Origin: a virus
Length of the DNA stretch: 64,000 nt
Virus record (IMG/VR): IMGVR_UViG_3300042888_003185
Span: 32,712 to 96,711 of that record
Strand: one strand, 5' to 3'
A model generated the notes under the pieces. That model was not told the origin of the DNA. It did no database searches and saw only the letters and a list, made by a program, of their open reading frames with translations. Each line of letters starts with the position of its first letter. The stretch's first letter is position 1. Of this stretch, positions 48,691-56,633 are shown piece after piece. The position numbers and the translations under genes are program-made.

Positions 48691-48786
48691 TTATTTGTCT
48701 TTAGTACCACAAATCGAACACAAACCTTGATTATCCAATGGCCCGTTTGTTTCACATTCTGCACAATTTCCATATACTTGTTCCAT
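48691..48786 (-). CDS. Zinc-ribbon microprotein (31 aa)
   Basis: ATG to TAA encodes 31 residues. It carries two CxxC pairs, 'NCAEC' (C8, C11) and 'LCSIC' (C23, C26), with 11 residues between C11 and C23; this spacing is typical of a zinc ribbon or knuckle. Asp/Glu and Lys flank the ends. It lies between the two LamG paralogues, 5 bases after the larger one's stop and 13 bases before the smaller one's start, on the same strand. A role in Zn binding, as a chaperone or small regulator, is possible; function is unknown. Confidence 0.6.
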   Translation of the reverse strand: MEQVYGNCAECETNGPLDNQGLCSICGTKDK

Positions 48787-48791
48787 CTTTA

Positions 48792-50423
48792 TTACATTCT
48801 ATTTTTTACTGCTGCATAATTAAGAGAGACCTCGTCTTGAGATATGGTTCTTTCGTATATTCTGCATACTTGAATTTCCATTAAATCGGCTGAGTAATAG
48901 TCAAAAAATCTGATAATCGAGTCTCCTGCGGTTTTAGGATTTGAGGCGCCGACTGTGTTTGTTAAAACGCCATTTATGTAAGTTTTAACGGTGCCTCCTT
49001 CTTTTGTTACAACGATATGATAATAAGTATTTAGGTCAAACTCATCATTAGCTGAGTTCTTTCCAAAATTAGGACCGTTGAATCCTGGAGCGTATTGCCA
49101 GTGTATTAGTCTAGCTGACGGAAATCTCCAAACGCCCGGTGATCGATCTGAGCCTGCGCTGAAATAACCGAAAAATTGTTCCCAACTGCCAGTGTATCCG
49201 TTTGGATAGGTCGCTGAGCCTTTAAACATTAGCAGAAGTTCTACCGAATGATAGTCATTGTTTAGAATTGGGGAAGATGCAACATCAGCGTCATTTCCAT
49301 TACTCCATAAGGAATAGTAGTTATTTTTACTCTTTTGTATATTGCAATTAGTAACAGAGTACTCACTTTGAGTCATATCGTACCAAGTAGAACCGGTTCC
49401 GGGATAAGAAACAATATTTGCACCATCTACGGATAAGACTAATCCGTCTAGCGCAATATTTCCACCGTAATAGTTTTGAAATACTTCAGTTTCCTCTAGT
49501 TGCCTATCGTATATTGAGTAGTTAGCCCCGTATCCCATTAAGCTTCTATATACGTCATCATATCGCCTAGAAATTAATACAGAATTATTGTTCGTGAAAT
49601 CACCGACTCCTCCATCAAAGTTTTCATATTGAGAGTGGTTGAGATAGAGAAGTTTCCTACCATTTTCATATATAGCGGTGAAGAAATACCAGCGGTCTAT
49701 TGTTAACGGATCACTATATAGGAAATGAACGTTATTTGGATTACTATTTCCATTAGTTTCAAAGTAAATTCGATTATCGTTACTTAACCAAACATCCCAA
49801 CTATTAGAGTACCAATGGCCCTTTCCTATAATACCAGCAGCAGCGCTTGCTCTAGATTTATGATCTCTAATGTTTATAAATCCACAAACTGAAAATTGAC
49901 TGTCTCTAGTAAATTGAAAAGTTTTATTTGTATCAACATAGTCATCGATCCCATCAAATTCAAAATACCCATTCGAATTCCATATTGGGCCATTATAAAT
50001 TACTCCATTTGAACTATTTCCGCTTATGTCATACCAAGTAGTTCCAGTTTTAGGATATGACGCTGTAAAACTTGAGTCTAACTTTAAAAGTAAACCAGAG
50101 GTCGCAATATCAGGATACGCTAAATCGACTATTATCTTATCCGATTGCGAGGCTAAATAGCTAAAGCACTGACTTGTTGTTGTGTAATTTGCTCCAGCGA
50201 TTTGATTAGTTAATCTAATCAGTTCAGCATCAGTTCGAGGGCAGTGTATGCTTGGACCAGAAGTTGCCTTATTAACGTAAATCGTGTATCCGCCAGCCGG
50301 TGGATTAACTCCCGAATAAAAGGACGTCCCGTAATCTTGCTGCCCGACCGCGAGTAACATATTGCCCTTTCTAAGGCAACCTGCTGGGGTTGAGCCAGTA
50401 GAATACTTTACTCCATTTGCCAT
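48792..50423 (-). CDS. LamG/jelly-roll surface protein, paralogue B with two LamG domains (543 aa)
   Basis: The N-terminal ~110 residues are closely related to those of the 326-residue paralogue ('GCLRKGNMLLAVGQQDYG', 'GGYTIYVNKATSGPSIHCP'). Two LamG domains follow at residues ~110-320 ('LLLKLDSSFTASYPKTGTTW', 'FEFDGIDDYVD', 'RWYFFTAIYENGRKLLYLN') and ~325-543 ('LVLSVDGANIVSYPGTGSTW', ending 'IQVCRIYERTISQDEV'). The duplication of a LamG unit and the shared head point to tandem gene duplication followed by domain gain. A late-type promoter lies 22 bases upstream. It is probably a receptor-binding or decoration protein. Confidence 0.75.
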   Translation of the reverse strand: MANGVKYSTGSTPAGCLRKGNMLLAVGQQDYGTSFYSGVNPPAGGYTIYVNKATSGPSIHCPRTDAELIRLTNQIAGANYTTTSQCFSYLASQSDKIIVDLAYPDIATSGLLLKLDSSFTASYPKTGTTWYDISGNSSNGVIYNGPIWNSNGYFEFDGIDDYVDTNKTFQFTRDSQFSVCGFINIRDHKSRASAAAGIIGKGHWYSNSWDVWLSNDNRIYFETNGNSNPNNVHFLYSDPLTIDRWYFFTAIYENGRKLLYLNHSQYENFDGGVGDFTNNNSVLISRRYDDVYRSLMGYGANYSIYDRQLEETEVFQNYYGGNIALDGLVLSVDGANIVSYPGTGSTWYDMTQSEYSVTNCNIQKSKNNYYSLWSNGNDADVASSPILNNDYHSVELLLMFKGSATYPNGYTGSWEQFFGYFSAGSDRSPGVWRFPSARLIHWQYAPGFNGPNFGKNSANDEFDLNTYYHIVVTKEGGTVKTYINGVLTNTVGASNPKTAGDSIIRFFDYYSADLMEIQVCRIYERTISQDEVSLNYAAVKNRM

Positions 50424-50445
50424 TTATTGTAAAACTGAATTTCTA

Positions 50446-50455
50446 ATTATTTATC
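50446..50455 (-). promoter_or_regulatory. Late-type promoter element GATAAATAAT
   Basis: On the minus strand GATAAATAAT lies 22 bases upstream of the ATG of the 543-residue LamG protein. It would drive the LamG-microprotein-LamG unit and perhaps the 87-residue gene. Confidence 0.65.
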
Positions 50456-50481
50456 AGACATTATTCAATTCTACCATTACC

Positions 50482-50511
50482 AAAAAAGCCAATCCCTAGA
50501 GACTGGCTTTT
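50482..50511 (-). terminator. Rho-independent terminator of the tmRNA gene
   Basis: On the minus strand the stem AAAAGCCA / TGGCTTTT has a 14-base loop with some internal pairing and is followed by TTG. It starts 7 bases after the CCA end of the tmRNA, as expected for the end of its transcript. Confidence 0.75.
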
Positions 50512-50517
50512 ACGAAG

Positions 50518-50884
50518 TGGTGGAGATGGAGGGATTCGAACCCTCGTCCAAAAAACCTCTAATTAGACCTTCGTTTACACGCTTAGTCCCATTTTCTAAC
50601 TGGACCAAATATCTTATTCTTTAACGACTTAAAGCTAAAGTCGGTAACGGTTCGACTTGGCCGTTACGCCATGCTGGTTTTGCAACTTTGGGTTAGTCAA
50701 GCAGTTGCCGCTTGGTCACTTATGCAGCTAAAAGCTCTTCAGTAACAGGAGCGTTAACGCTTTCGTTAACTAGACTCCAGAAATTAGTGTTGCCACTTAT
50801 AGTTTTAATACATTTTAACGAGTCTTAGCATCTTCCTCGGCGTGCAGGTGTAACCGATAATTCCTGTCAAATCCGGTCATCCCC
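50518..50884 (-). ncRNA. ssrA: tmRNA (transfer-messenger RNA)
   Basis: The minus-strand gene has all tmRNA parts. The 5' end 'GGGGATGACCGG...TTTGACAGG' forms a 7-bp acceptor stem with the 3' 'CATCTCC', including the G3-U pair that marks an alanine acceptor. The 3' end is ACCA, with an encoded CCA. A T-arm 'GAGGGTTCGAATCCCTC' lies before the acceptor. Inside are an open tag frame and visible pseudoknots: CAAGC...GCTTG with loop GCAACT pairing AGTTGC, and GTAACGG...CCGTTAC with AAGTCG pairing CGACTT. tmRNA rescues stalled ribosomes together with SmpB; no smpB gene is visible here. Phage-borne ssrA genes are known but uncommon. Confidence 0.93.
50720..50794 (-). other. tmRNA proteolysis-tag reading frame (24 aa)
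   Basis: The tag reads 'GNTNFWSLVN' and continues to end in 'ELLAA' before TAA. It is 24 residues and starts at the GGC that aligns with the usual resume codon. The 'LAA'-type end is the standard signal for ClpXP/Tsp proteases. At 24 residues it is longer than the ~10-residue enterobacterial tag; the Gly start is typical of Bacteroidota tmRNAs. An alternative GCA one base further on would give a short 7-residue product without the degron, so the GGC frame is preferred. Confidence 0.8.
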
Positions 50885-50905
50885 ATAATAATGTTATTAT
50901 ACTCC

Positions 50906-50915
50906 TTTATTTATC
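50906..50915 (-). promoter_or_regulatory. Late-type promoter element upstream of the tmRNA gene
   Basis: On the minus strand GATAAATAAA lies 21 bases upstream of the mature 5' end. A second, host-like TATAAT lies closer, around 50892-50899, so the gene may be read early by host polymerase, late by a phage sigma, or both. Confidence 0.5.
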
Positions 50916-50949
50916 AAAAGGCTTCCCTTCATAAACGTTTTACTCAACT

Positions 50950-50959
50950 GATAAATAAC
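50950..50959 (+). promoter_or_regulatory. Late-type promoter element GATAAATAAC
   Basis: GATAAATAAC is followed by CTAAAAG, and the ATG of the baseplate wedge gene lies 21 bases after the element. With the minus-strand element at 50906 it makes a divergent pair between the tmRNA and the packaging operon. Confidence 0.7.
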
Positions 50960-50980
50960 CTAAAAGAAGTCACACTTTAA

Positions 50981-52675
50981 ATGGCAGGTCTTACTAATCA
51001 AAATACAAACCTCAGGCTGTTCACCAGTCTTCGCATACGAGTTCGCGATATTCTTAGTGAGAGTATCCAGTTCTTACAAACTACTTTTAAACAGAGTCGC
51101 TCAGTATTCACCGCGGCTTCTCCATTCGGTCAGTTATTGATCGTAGTTGAGAACTTGAGTCAACTTATCTTTTATTACATTGAAGATTCAATCACAGAGC
51201 TAAATATCAATGAGGCAAGTAGAGTTTCATCAATCTATTCACTAGCTACCCTAGCTGGACACAATCCAAGCAGAGCAGTCGGTGCAACTGGTCAAATTAG
51301 AGTAATCAGAAAAACTGGAATAAAGCCTACTGCCTCAAAGGTCGTAATCAATAATTTATTTAGAATCACCTGTGCAAATAACGGCTTAACTTACGCAATT
51401 GAGTTAACGCAAGAAGAGGTTAGACTTGCCTTGACTGGAACAGAAACTCCTGCTATTTTTAGTATTAGACAAGGTCAAATCGAATCACAAACATTTACGG
51501 CAAAGGGAATTCCTTTTGAGAGTTATCAAATGGGAGCTCCTAACAATTTTTACCTAGATAATTTCATGGTAAACGTTTATATAAATGGTGAAAAATGGCA
51601 AAAATACGAGTCTCTTTTGGATATGCCAAGAGGCGGAAAATGCTTTCTTGCTAAAACCGGTATTACAAATGGATTAGACATCTATTTTGGAAACGGCTCA
51701 TTTGGAAAGATTCCTAATACTGGATCAACTATCGTCGTTGAATACTTAAATACGGACGGCGCTTTCGGAAACGTAAAAGTAGACGACCCAAGACAAGTAC
51801 AATTTACTTTTACTGATACTGGATTCTCTCCAATTGGGGAAGAAATCTTAATGAATGACTATTTTTCAATCGTAACAGTAAGTCCTCCAAATTTTGGAGT
51901 TGACCCGGAGGATCCTAACTTAACTAGACTAATTGCGCCAAAAGCCTCAAAGAATTTTGCCCTAGTAAATATTGATAACTATGAAGTTCTTTTGCAGAAG
52001 ATGCAAATGTTCTCAACCATAAAAGTATTCCTTGATCAGGACGCAAACGGTAATATTCTAGATTCCAGAATGATTAACTTATTCCTAGTGCCAGACGTAT
52101 CTCAAATGTTTAATAATGGAACTGACTACTTTAACTTACCGTTAAGTAACTTTAAGTTAACAACATTCCAGAAAAATGAGTTAATGAAGTACATTGAAAA
52201 ATCAGGTACAAAAATGATTTCGTCTGATCTAAAAATACTTGATCCTAAGATAAGTAGGTACGCACTAAACGTAAGTATCATTATGTTTGACGATGTTTCT
52301 ACTGACATTGTTAAGTCTGATATAGCGGACGCCATCGGTAACTACTTTATTAAATTAAAAAGACATGACCGTGTACCAAAGAGTGATCTTATTTCAGTAA
52401 TTGAAGCAATTAATGGAGTTGACTCAGTTAACGTTAATGTCGTAAGTGAACTTAACGAGCTTGATAAAATAACCAACCCGTCTTCTACTTCGATTATTGG
52501 ACTTGACGACTTTAACGATATTGTTATTGGGCTAGACGAATTCCCAGTATTACGAGGAGGTTGGAAAGACAGCCAAGGAAACTCATACGCTGAAGGCCTT
52601 TCCGATACTGGATTAGGTGCATTAAATATTCAAATTAAAGCACAAGTAGTTCGTAAAAATACTGGCATACTATGA
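50981..52675 (+). CDS. T4 gp6-like baseplate wedge protein (564 aa)
   Basis: The N-terminal ~100 residues include 'RVRDILSESIQFLQTTFKQSRSVFTAASPFGQLLIVVENLSQLIFYYIEDSITELNINEASRVSSIYSLATLAGHNP' in outline, a conserved pattern of T4-like gp6/baseplate J proteins. The middle is a beta-rich insert, and residues ~330-480 show the typical 'RDYEVLL.M..' region here as 'IDNYEVLLQKMQMFSTIKVFLDQD', with 'HDRVPKSDLISVIEAINGVDSVNV' near residue 480. In T4, gp6 joins wedges into the baseplate ring. It follows a late-type promoter, and its stop overlaps the next start (ATGA). Confidence 0.75.
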   Translation: MAGLTNQNTNLRLFTSLRIRVRDILSESIQFLQTTFKQSRSVFTAASPFGQLLIVVENLSQLIFYYIEDSITELNINEASRVSSIYSLATLAGHNPSRAVGATGQIRVIRKTGIKPTASKVVINNLFRITCANNGLTYAIELTQEEVRLALTGTETPAIFSIRQGQIESQTFTAKGIPFESYQMGAPNNFYLDNFMVNVYINGEKWQKYESLLDMPRGGKCFLAKTGITNGLDIYFGNGSFGKIPNTGSTIVVEYLNTDGAFGNVKVDDPRQVQFTFTDTGFSPIGEEILMNDYFSIVTVSPPNFGVDPEDPNLTRLIAPKASKNFALVNIDNYEVLLQKMQMFSTIKVFLDQDANGNILDSRMINLFLVPDVSQMFNNGTDYFNLPLSNFKLTTFQKNELMKYIEKSGTKMISSDLKILDPKISRYALNVSIIMFDDVSTDIVKSDIADAIGNYFIKLKRHDRVPKSDLISVIEAINGVDSVNVNVVSELNELDKITNPSSTSIIGLDDFNDIVIGLDEFPVLRGGWKDSQGNSYAEGLSDTGLGALNIQIKAQVVRKNTGIL

Positions 52676-52917
52676 TAAGAAACTCTCTATACCAAACAGT
52701 GTATAATAGAAAAGACCAACGTCTTCATCTAGGTTACAAATACAAAGATGCCCTAATGAAGCGAGTCCTTTCGAATCAAATGTTTGGAGCAAATCCAGTC
52801 TTAGATGAGTTCATTGCCTATTTAGAAGCTTATATGTATGAGCATATTGAGGCAGTTAAGCAAATCAAGATCTTCGCTAATCCAGCGCTAGATAAGAATG
52901 AAAATCGACTAAACTAA
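52672..52917 (+). CDS. Small helical protein in the packaging operon (81 aa)
   Basis: The protein is unrecognised: mainly helical, basic N-terminus, with 'RKDQRLHLGYKYKDALMKRVLSNQ' and 'LDEFIAYLEAYMYEHIEAVKQ'. Its ATG overlaps the gp6-like gene's stop by 4 bases (translational coupling), and the next gene starts 3 bases after its stop. It could be a baseplate or packaging accessory factor; there is no clear relative. Confidence 0.65.
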   Translation: MIRNSLYQTVYNRKDQRLHLGYKYKDALMKRVLSNQMFGANPVLDEFIAYLEAYMYEHIEAVKQIKIFANPALDKNENRLN

Positions 52918-52920
52918 TGT

Positions 52921-53664
52921 ATGGCTGGACCAGTATTCTCCAAAGAAAAGAAGGCTCAAATCAAGGGAGAGCTTGAGTCTCTATTGAGCACCTATTCAGG
53001 TGGACCAAATCACGATGAAGATAATATAGACGATCAGCTTGCGGAAATCGCAGCAGCTCCTCCATTAGACTTTATTGAAATGAATTCTGAATTTGAAAAG
53101 CAGGCAAAGAATATCACAAATTCAATGCTTAAGTTCTACGTCGATCTTGGCGTACTTGAGAAACATGAATACGTAAAGCAGAAACAGATCCTAGACAATT
53201 CAAGTATTCAAAATATCTTCTTTCAGTTAAAAACTATCAGAATGGCAATTGAAAAAATTGCTGAAGAAATTAATCAAGGAAACACTCACCCTAGACTGTT
53301 TGAGGTGTTTGGGCAATTACAGGACAAGTTAACCTCAGTTGTAAAAACTCAAGCAAATTACATGCTATTCCTAGAGGATACGTATAAGAAAGTAAATCAA
53401 GATGTTGAACAGAGAGAATCCGGCGGTGGAACTACCAGTCGAGCCCTTCCTACCAGCACATCTGACTATTACATAACCGCAGGTACAAAAAATTTAATTA
53501 AAGAAATTGACGCAATTGAGATAGAAGATGACGATTCAGATTCTCGACACCTAACTCATCCATCGAAAAAAACAGAAGTCATGCTGGAAAGAGGATTATC
53601 TAACGTAATCATCGAGGAAGAAGATGGTGAAGACTTTTCTGGAGACGTCAATTCGTTAATATGA
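52921..53664 (+). CDS. Candidate terminase small subunit (247 aa)
   Basis: The position directly upstream of, and overlapping by 4 bases, the large terminase is the classic place for a small terminase. The middle (residues ~55-165) is a long, charged alpha-helical region with heptad-like spacing ('FEKQAKNITNSMLKFYVDL', 'FFQLKTIRMAIEKIAEEI'), which suits the central coiled-coil ring of T4 gp16-type proteins. The C-terminal ~60 residues are acidic and disordered, as expected of a terminase-interacting tail. The N-terminus is short and lacks an obvious helix-turn-helix, so the identification rests mainly on context. Confidence 0.6.
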   Translation: MAGPVFSKEKKAQIKGELESLLSTYSGGPNHDEDNIDDQLAEIAAAPPLDFIEMNSEFEKQAKNITNSMLKFYVDLGVLEKHEYVKQKQILDNSSIQNIFFQLKTIRMAIEKIAEEINQGNTHPRLFEVFGQLQDKLTSVVKTQANYMLFLEDTYKKVNQDVEQRESGGGTTSRALPTSTSDYYITAGTKNLIKEIDAIEIEDDDSDSRHLTHPSKKTEVMLERGLSNVIIEEEDGEDFSGDVNSLI

Positions 53665-55619
53665 AAGATTTTATAGCAAACAGCGGCGGTAGAACCCAAA
53701 TGAAATTGTCCAATCTCGATCAAGAGAATAGCGCAATTTGGACAACCGTTAAGATACAACAATTACTCGATGATTTTGAAAATGGGGTAATTGATATTAA
53801 GACAATCCGAAACTCTCCTTTTAAGGACAATGATCCAGTTTGGAAAAAAGCTAATATTGTTTTTGAATACACACCCGAAGAGCTTGAGGAATTAAAGAAG
53901 TGTAAAGCTGATCCAGTTTATTTCGCTTCCAAATACGCCCAAGTAATGACGGAAGACGGAATTCAACAAATTACACTAAGGGATTATCAGGAAGAGATTA
54001 TTAAATCATTTAAGAATAATCGCTTTAACTGCCTAATGGCAAGTCGCCAGATCGGTAAGACTGTAATGTCGGGTGTATTTATTGCATGGTACCTAATTTT
54101 TCATACTGATAAAAACGTATTAGCTGTAGCGAATATTGCATCAACTACTAAAGAGGTATTAGATAAAATTAAATCGGTACTTGAAAACTTACCGTTCTTT
54201 CTAAAACCTGGATGTATTTCAAATAACGTAATGTCACTTAAGTTCGACAACGGCTGTCGTTTGATCGGTAGAACAACTACGAAAAATACAGGTATTGGTT
54301 TTACAATTCACGTACTGTACATTGATGAGTTCGCCCATATTAATCCATCTTACTTGGACTTCTTCTATCGAGCAATCTATCCGACGATCTCAGCCTCCTC
54401 AAATTCCAAGATTATTATAACATCCACTCCGAATGGAATGAACCGTTTCTACGAAATCTACATGGATGCACTGAATGGGGATAATACTTACGTTCCGCTA
54501 CGAGTTGACTGGTGGCAAGTTCCAGGCAGAGACGACGCATGGAAGCAGATGACTATTGCCAACCTAGGATCAGAAGAAGATTTTAATCAGGAATACGGGC
54601 TGCAATTCTTCTCTTCGGATAAACTATTACTGCCTTCCAAGGATCTTAGAAAGATATTTACGTTCAGGACGACATACGTCACCCCAGAATGGGCGCAAGC
54701 TCCAGACAATATGAATCTATTAGATGGCTTCTCAGTTCATCCTAACTTTAGCAAGTTAACCCCTGATGATATCCGCAATGACGGTAATATGTACATATTC
54801 TCAGTCGATACCGCGTCTGGCGTAGGTCGTGATTACTCAGTTATTAATATTTTTAAATTGACTGCTCTACCGTATCGAATGCTTGACCAAGTTAAGGACT
54901 TTATTAAAAATGAAGGCGACTTTTTTGGACTGGTTCAAGTAGCCTCGTTCAGATCAAATAAAAAGGATATTAATGAATTCACTAATGTTCTGGAATACTT
55001 AACGTACTCCTTGTTTAATCCTGAAAAAGTCAGACTCTTAATTGAGTTAGACCATAAAGGGGATTATGTAATGGACAAAATACAGCAGAACGAACTTTTT
55101 TGGCCCGGCCAATTAATACATTCAAAACATACAATCTCTTCAACTAACTGGAAACCCGGTTTAAAGATGACTGAGACGAATAAATCAAAATATTGCGAAC
55201 GTTTCAAGTACCTAGCCGCAGTTAATAAAATTCTTCCTAACGAATTTAAAACAGTTCATGAACTTGGTGCATTTGGAAAATCTTCAAATGGAACATATAG
55301 AAGCCAAAACGGCAATGACGACTTGGCAATGACATGCGTTTCAACTGCAGCATTCTTTGAATCTCCGAATTTCTGGGAACTCGTTAATGAAGAACTTGAC
55401 AGATTACCTAAAGACTACTTGGAAAAAGTGTACGCCGATTTTCTTGGAGAAACCTATATTAGTTCCTCAAACGGATATGATTATGGGGCTCTTAGAGAAT
55501 TAAATGCAACTCCAGCAATAAAAAAACCTGGAGCAACTAAACGGTTTGATGAAAATACGGTTGACCAATACCGTAATTTACTCTCTCAGTTTTACGGAAA
55601 TAACAATAATGGCGGATGA
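53661..55619 (+). CDS. terL: Terminase large subunit, T4 gp17-like (652 aa)
   Basis: ATPase domain: Walker A 'SRQIGKT' at residues 128-134, Walker B 'VLYIDEF' with Asp222 and Glu223, and a coupling motif 'TSTPNG' near 254-259. Nuclease domain: 'FSVDTASGVGRDYS' with Asp383, 'RLLIELDHKGD' with Glu462 (or Asp464), and 'NGNDDLAMT' with Asp553/Asp554, matching the three-acid RNase H-type site of gp17. The enzyme translocates DNA into the prohead and cuts it at the end. Length is close to the ~610 residues of T4 gp17. It is coupled by 4-base overlaps to the gene before it and the small gene after it. Confidence 0.95.
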   Translation: MKDFIANSGGRTQMKLSNLDQENSAIWTTVKIQQLLDDFENGVIDIKTIRNSPFKDNDPVWKKANIVFEYTPEELEELKKCKADPVYFASKYAQVMTEDGIQQITLRDYQEEIIKSFKNNRFNCLMASRQIGKTVMSGVFIAWYLIFHTDKNVLAVANIASTTKEVLDKIKSVLENLPFFLKPGCISNNVMSLKFDNGCRLIGRTTTKNTGIGFTIHVLYIDEFAHINPSYLDFFYRAIYPTISASSNSKIIITSTPNGMNRFYEIYMDALNGDNTYVPLRVDWWQVPGRDDAWKQMTIANLGSEEDFNQEYGLQFFSSDKLLLPSKDLRKIFTFRTTYVTPEWAQAPDNMNLLDGFSVHPNFSKLTPDDIRNDGNMYIFSVDTASGVGRDYSVINIFKLTALPYRMLDQVKDFIKNEGDFFGLVQVASFRSNKKDINEFTNVLEYLTYSLFNPEKVRLLIELDHKGDYVMDKIQQNELFWPGQLIHSKHTISSTNWKPGLKMTETNKSKYCERFKYLAAVNKILPNEFKTVHELGAFGKSSNGTYRSQNGNDDLAMTCVSTAAFFESPNFWELVNEELDRLPKDYLEKVYADFLGETYISSSNGYDYGALRELNATPAIKKPGATKRFDENTVDQYRNLLSQFYGNNNNGG

Positions 55620-55927
55620 GATACGACATGCTAATCAACTTCGATTACGAAGGAAACAAGAAACAAATATTCGATATAGTAGTTTCTCATATTCAAGAAG
55701 CTCACGAAAGTAAACTACCTAAAATCTTTATTCGAGAGTTAACTATCATCGACGAAAAGGTCGATGTAATTGCCCAAGAAAAAGATTGGCCAGACTGCTT
55801 AACTAAAGCACTAAATTTTTACAAACAGATTGAAGACTACGAGTCTTGCTCAAAGTGTCAAACTCTATTGGCCAAGATTCAGTCTCCAAATAAAAAAACA
55901 AAATCAAATGGCAGAAAGACAAGTTAG
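55616..55927 (+). CDS. Small protein between terminase and PhoH (103 aa)
   Basis: The protein is unrecognised: an acidic, alpha/beta protein with 'FDIVVSHIQEAHESKLPKIFIRELTIIDEKVDVIAQEKDWPDCLTKALNFYKQIEDYESCSKCQTLLAKI' as its main body, and a Lys-rich tail. One CxxC pair ('CSKC') is present. Start overlaps the terminase stop (ATGA), and its last 20 bases overlap the PhoH start, so it is translated as part of the same coupled unit. Its function is unknown. Confidence 0.65.
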   Translation: MRYDMLINFDYEGNKKQIFDIVVSHIQEAHESKLPKIFIRELTIIDEKVDVIAQEKDWPDCLTKALNFYKQIEDYESCSKCQTLLAKIQSPNKKTKSNGRKTS

Positions 55928-56621
55928 GAAAAAACCGCAAATAACAAAAATTGAGTTAAATGAAAAAGACTTACGTCAAATCAGTTTAAAAAATTCGCAA
56001 GGAGAGTATCTAGACAAGATTATTTCGAATGACATTACGTTTTGCTACGGCCCAGCTGGTACCAGTAAAACGTTTACTGCTTGCCTAGCCGCACTAAAGC
56101 TTTACATGGGCGGAAAAATTAAAAAGATTATTCTTTCAAAACCGATTCAAGAGTCCGGCGAGAAGCTTGGGTTTTTACCTGGCGAAATAAAGGATAAAAT
56201 TGATCCATTTATGGAAAGTTATCGATCAAATTTGGTAAAATTACTAAATGATCCGAATAATGTGGGATGGCTTGAAGCCATGGGAGTTATTGAATTTAGA
56301 CCTCTTGCCTATATGAGAGGAGCAACCTTCGATAATTGTTTAATGATATTGGATGAGGCACAAAATGCTGATTTCAAACAACTTATGCTTTTCATTACTC
56401 GAATGGGTAAAGATTCAAAAGTATTAATTTGTGGCGATGTTAGCCAATATGACATCGCAAAGAGTAAAGTAGCTTTACCGGAGTTTATTTCTCTATTAAA
56501 TGGGATTAATGGATTGGCTATTCACCAATTTAGAGATGAGGATATTGTCCGAAATAAGATTTTAATACAGATCACGGATCGATACGAGAAATGGAAAGCA
56601 AATAATCCCAAACACTTTTAA
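55908..56621 (+). CDS. phoH: PhoH-family ATPase (237 aa)
   Basis: I take ATG 55908 ('MAERQVRKKP') as the start; a longer frame from 55830 overlaps the upstream gene by almost 100 bases without helpful features. P-loop 'FCYGPAGTSKTF' is followed by 'KIIL SKPIQ' and 'EKLGFLPGEIKDKIDPF', then 'EFRPLAYMRGATFDN' and Walker B 'LMILDEAQNAD', 'TRMGKDSKVLICGD' sensor; these are the standard PhoH signatures. PhoH-like ATPases are common auxiliary genes in marine phages; their true role is unsettled (RNA helicase or nuclease-linked ATPase has been proposed). Confidence 0.9.
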   Translation: MAERQVRKKPQITKIELNEKDLRQISLKNSQGEYLDKIISNDITFCYGPAGTSKTFTACLAALKLYMGGKIKKIILSKPIQESGEKLGFLPGEIKDKIDPFMESYRSNLVKLLNDPNNVGWLEAMGVIEFRPLAYMRGATFDNCLMILDEAQNADFKQLMLFITRMGKDSKVLICGDVSQYDIAKSKVALPEFISLLNGINGLAIHQFRDEDIVRNKILIQITDRYEKWKANNPKHF

Positions 56622-56633
56622 CTAAAATACTTG

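Noticed and set aside
50424-50980. Possible tRNA genes around the tmRNA
   Set aside because: The only tRNA-like arms here are those of the tmRNA itself; no separate cloverleaf is visible.
55830-55907. Longer start for the PhoH gene
   Set aside because: It would add 26 residues that are the out-of-frame copy of the upstream gene; the ATG at 55908 has the usual A-rich leader.
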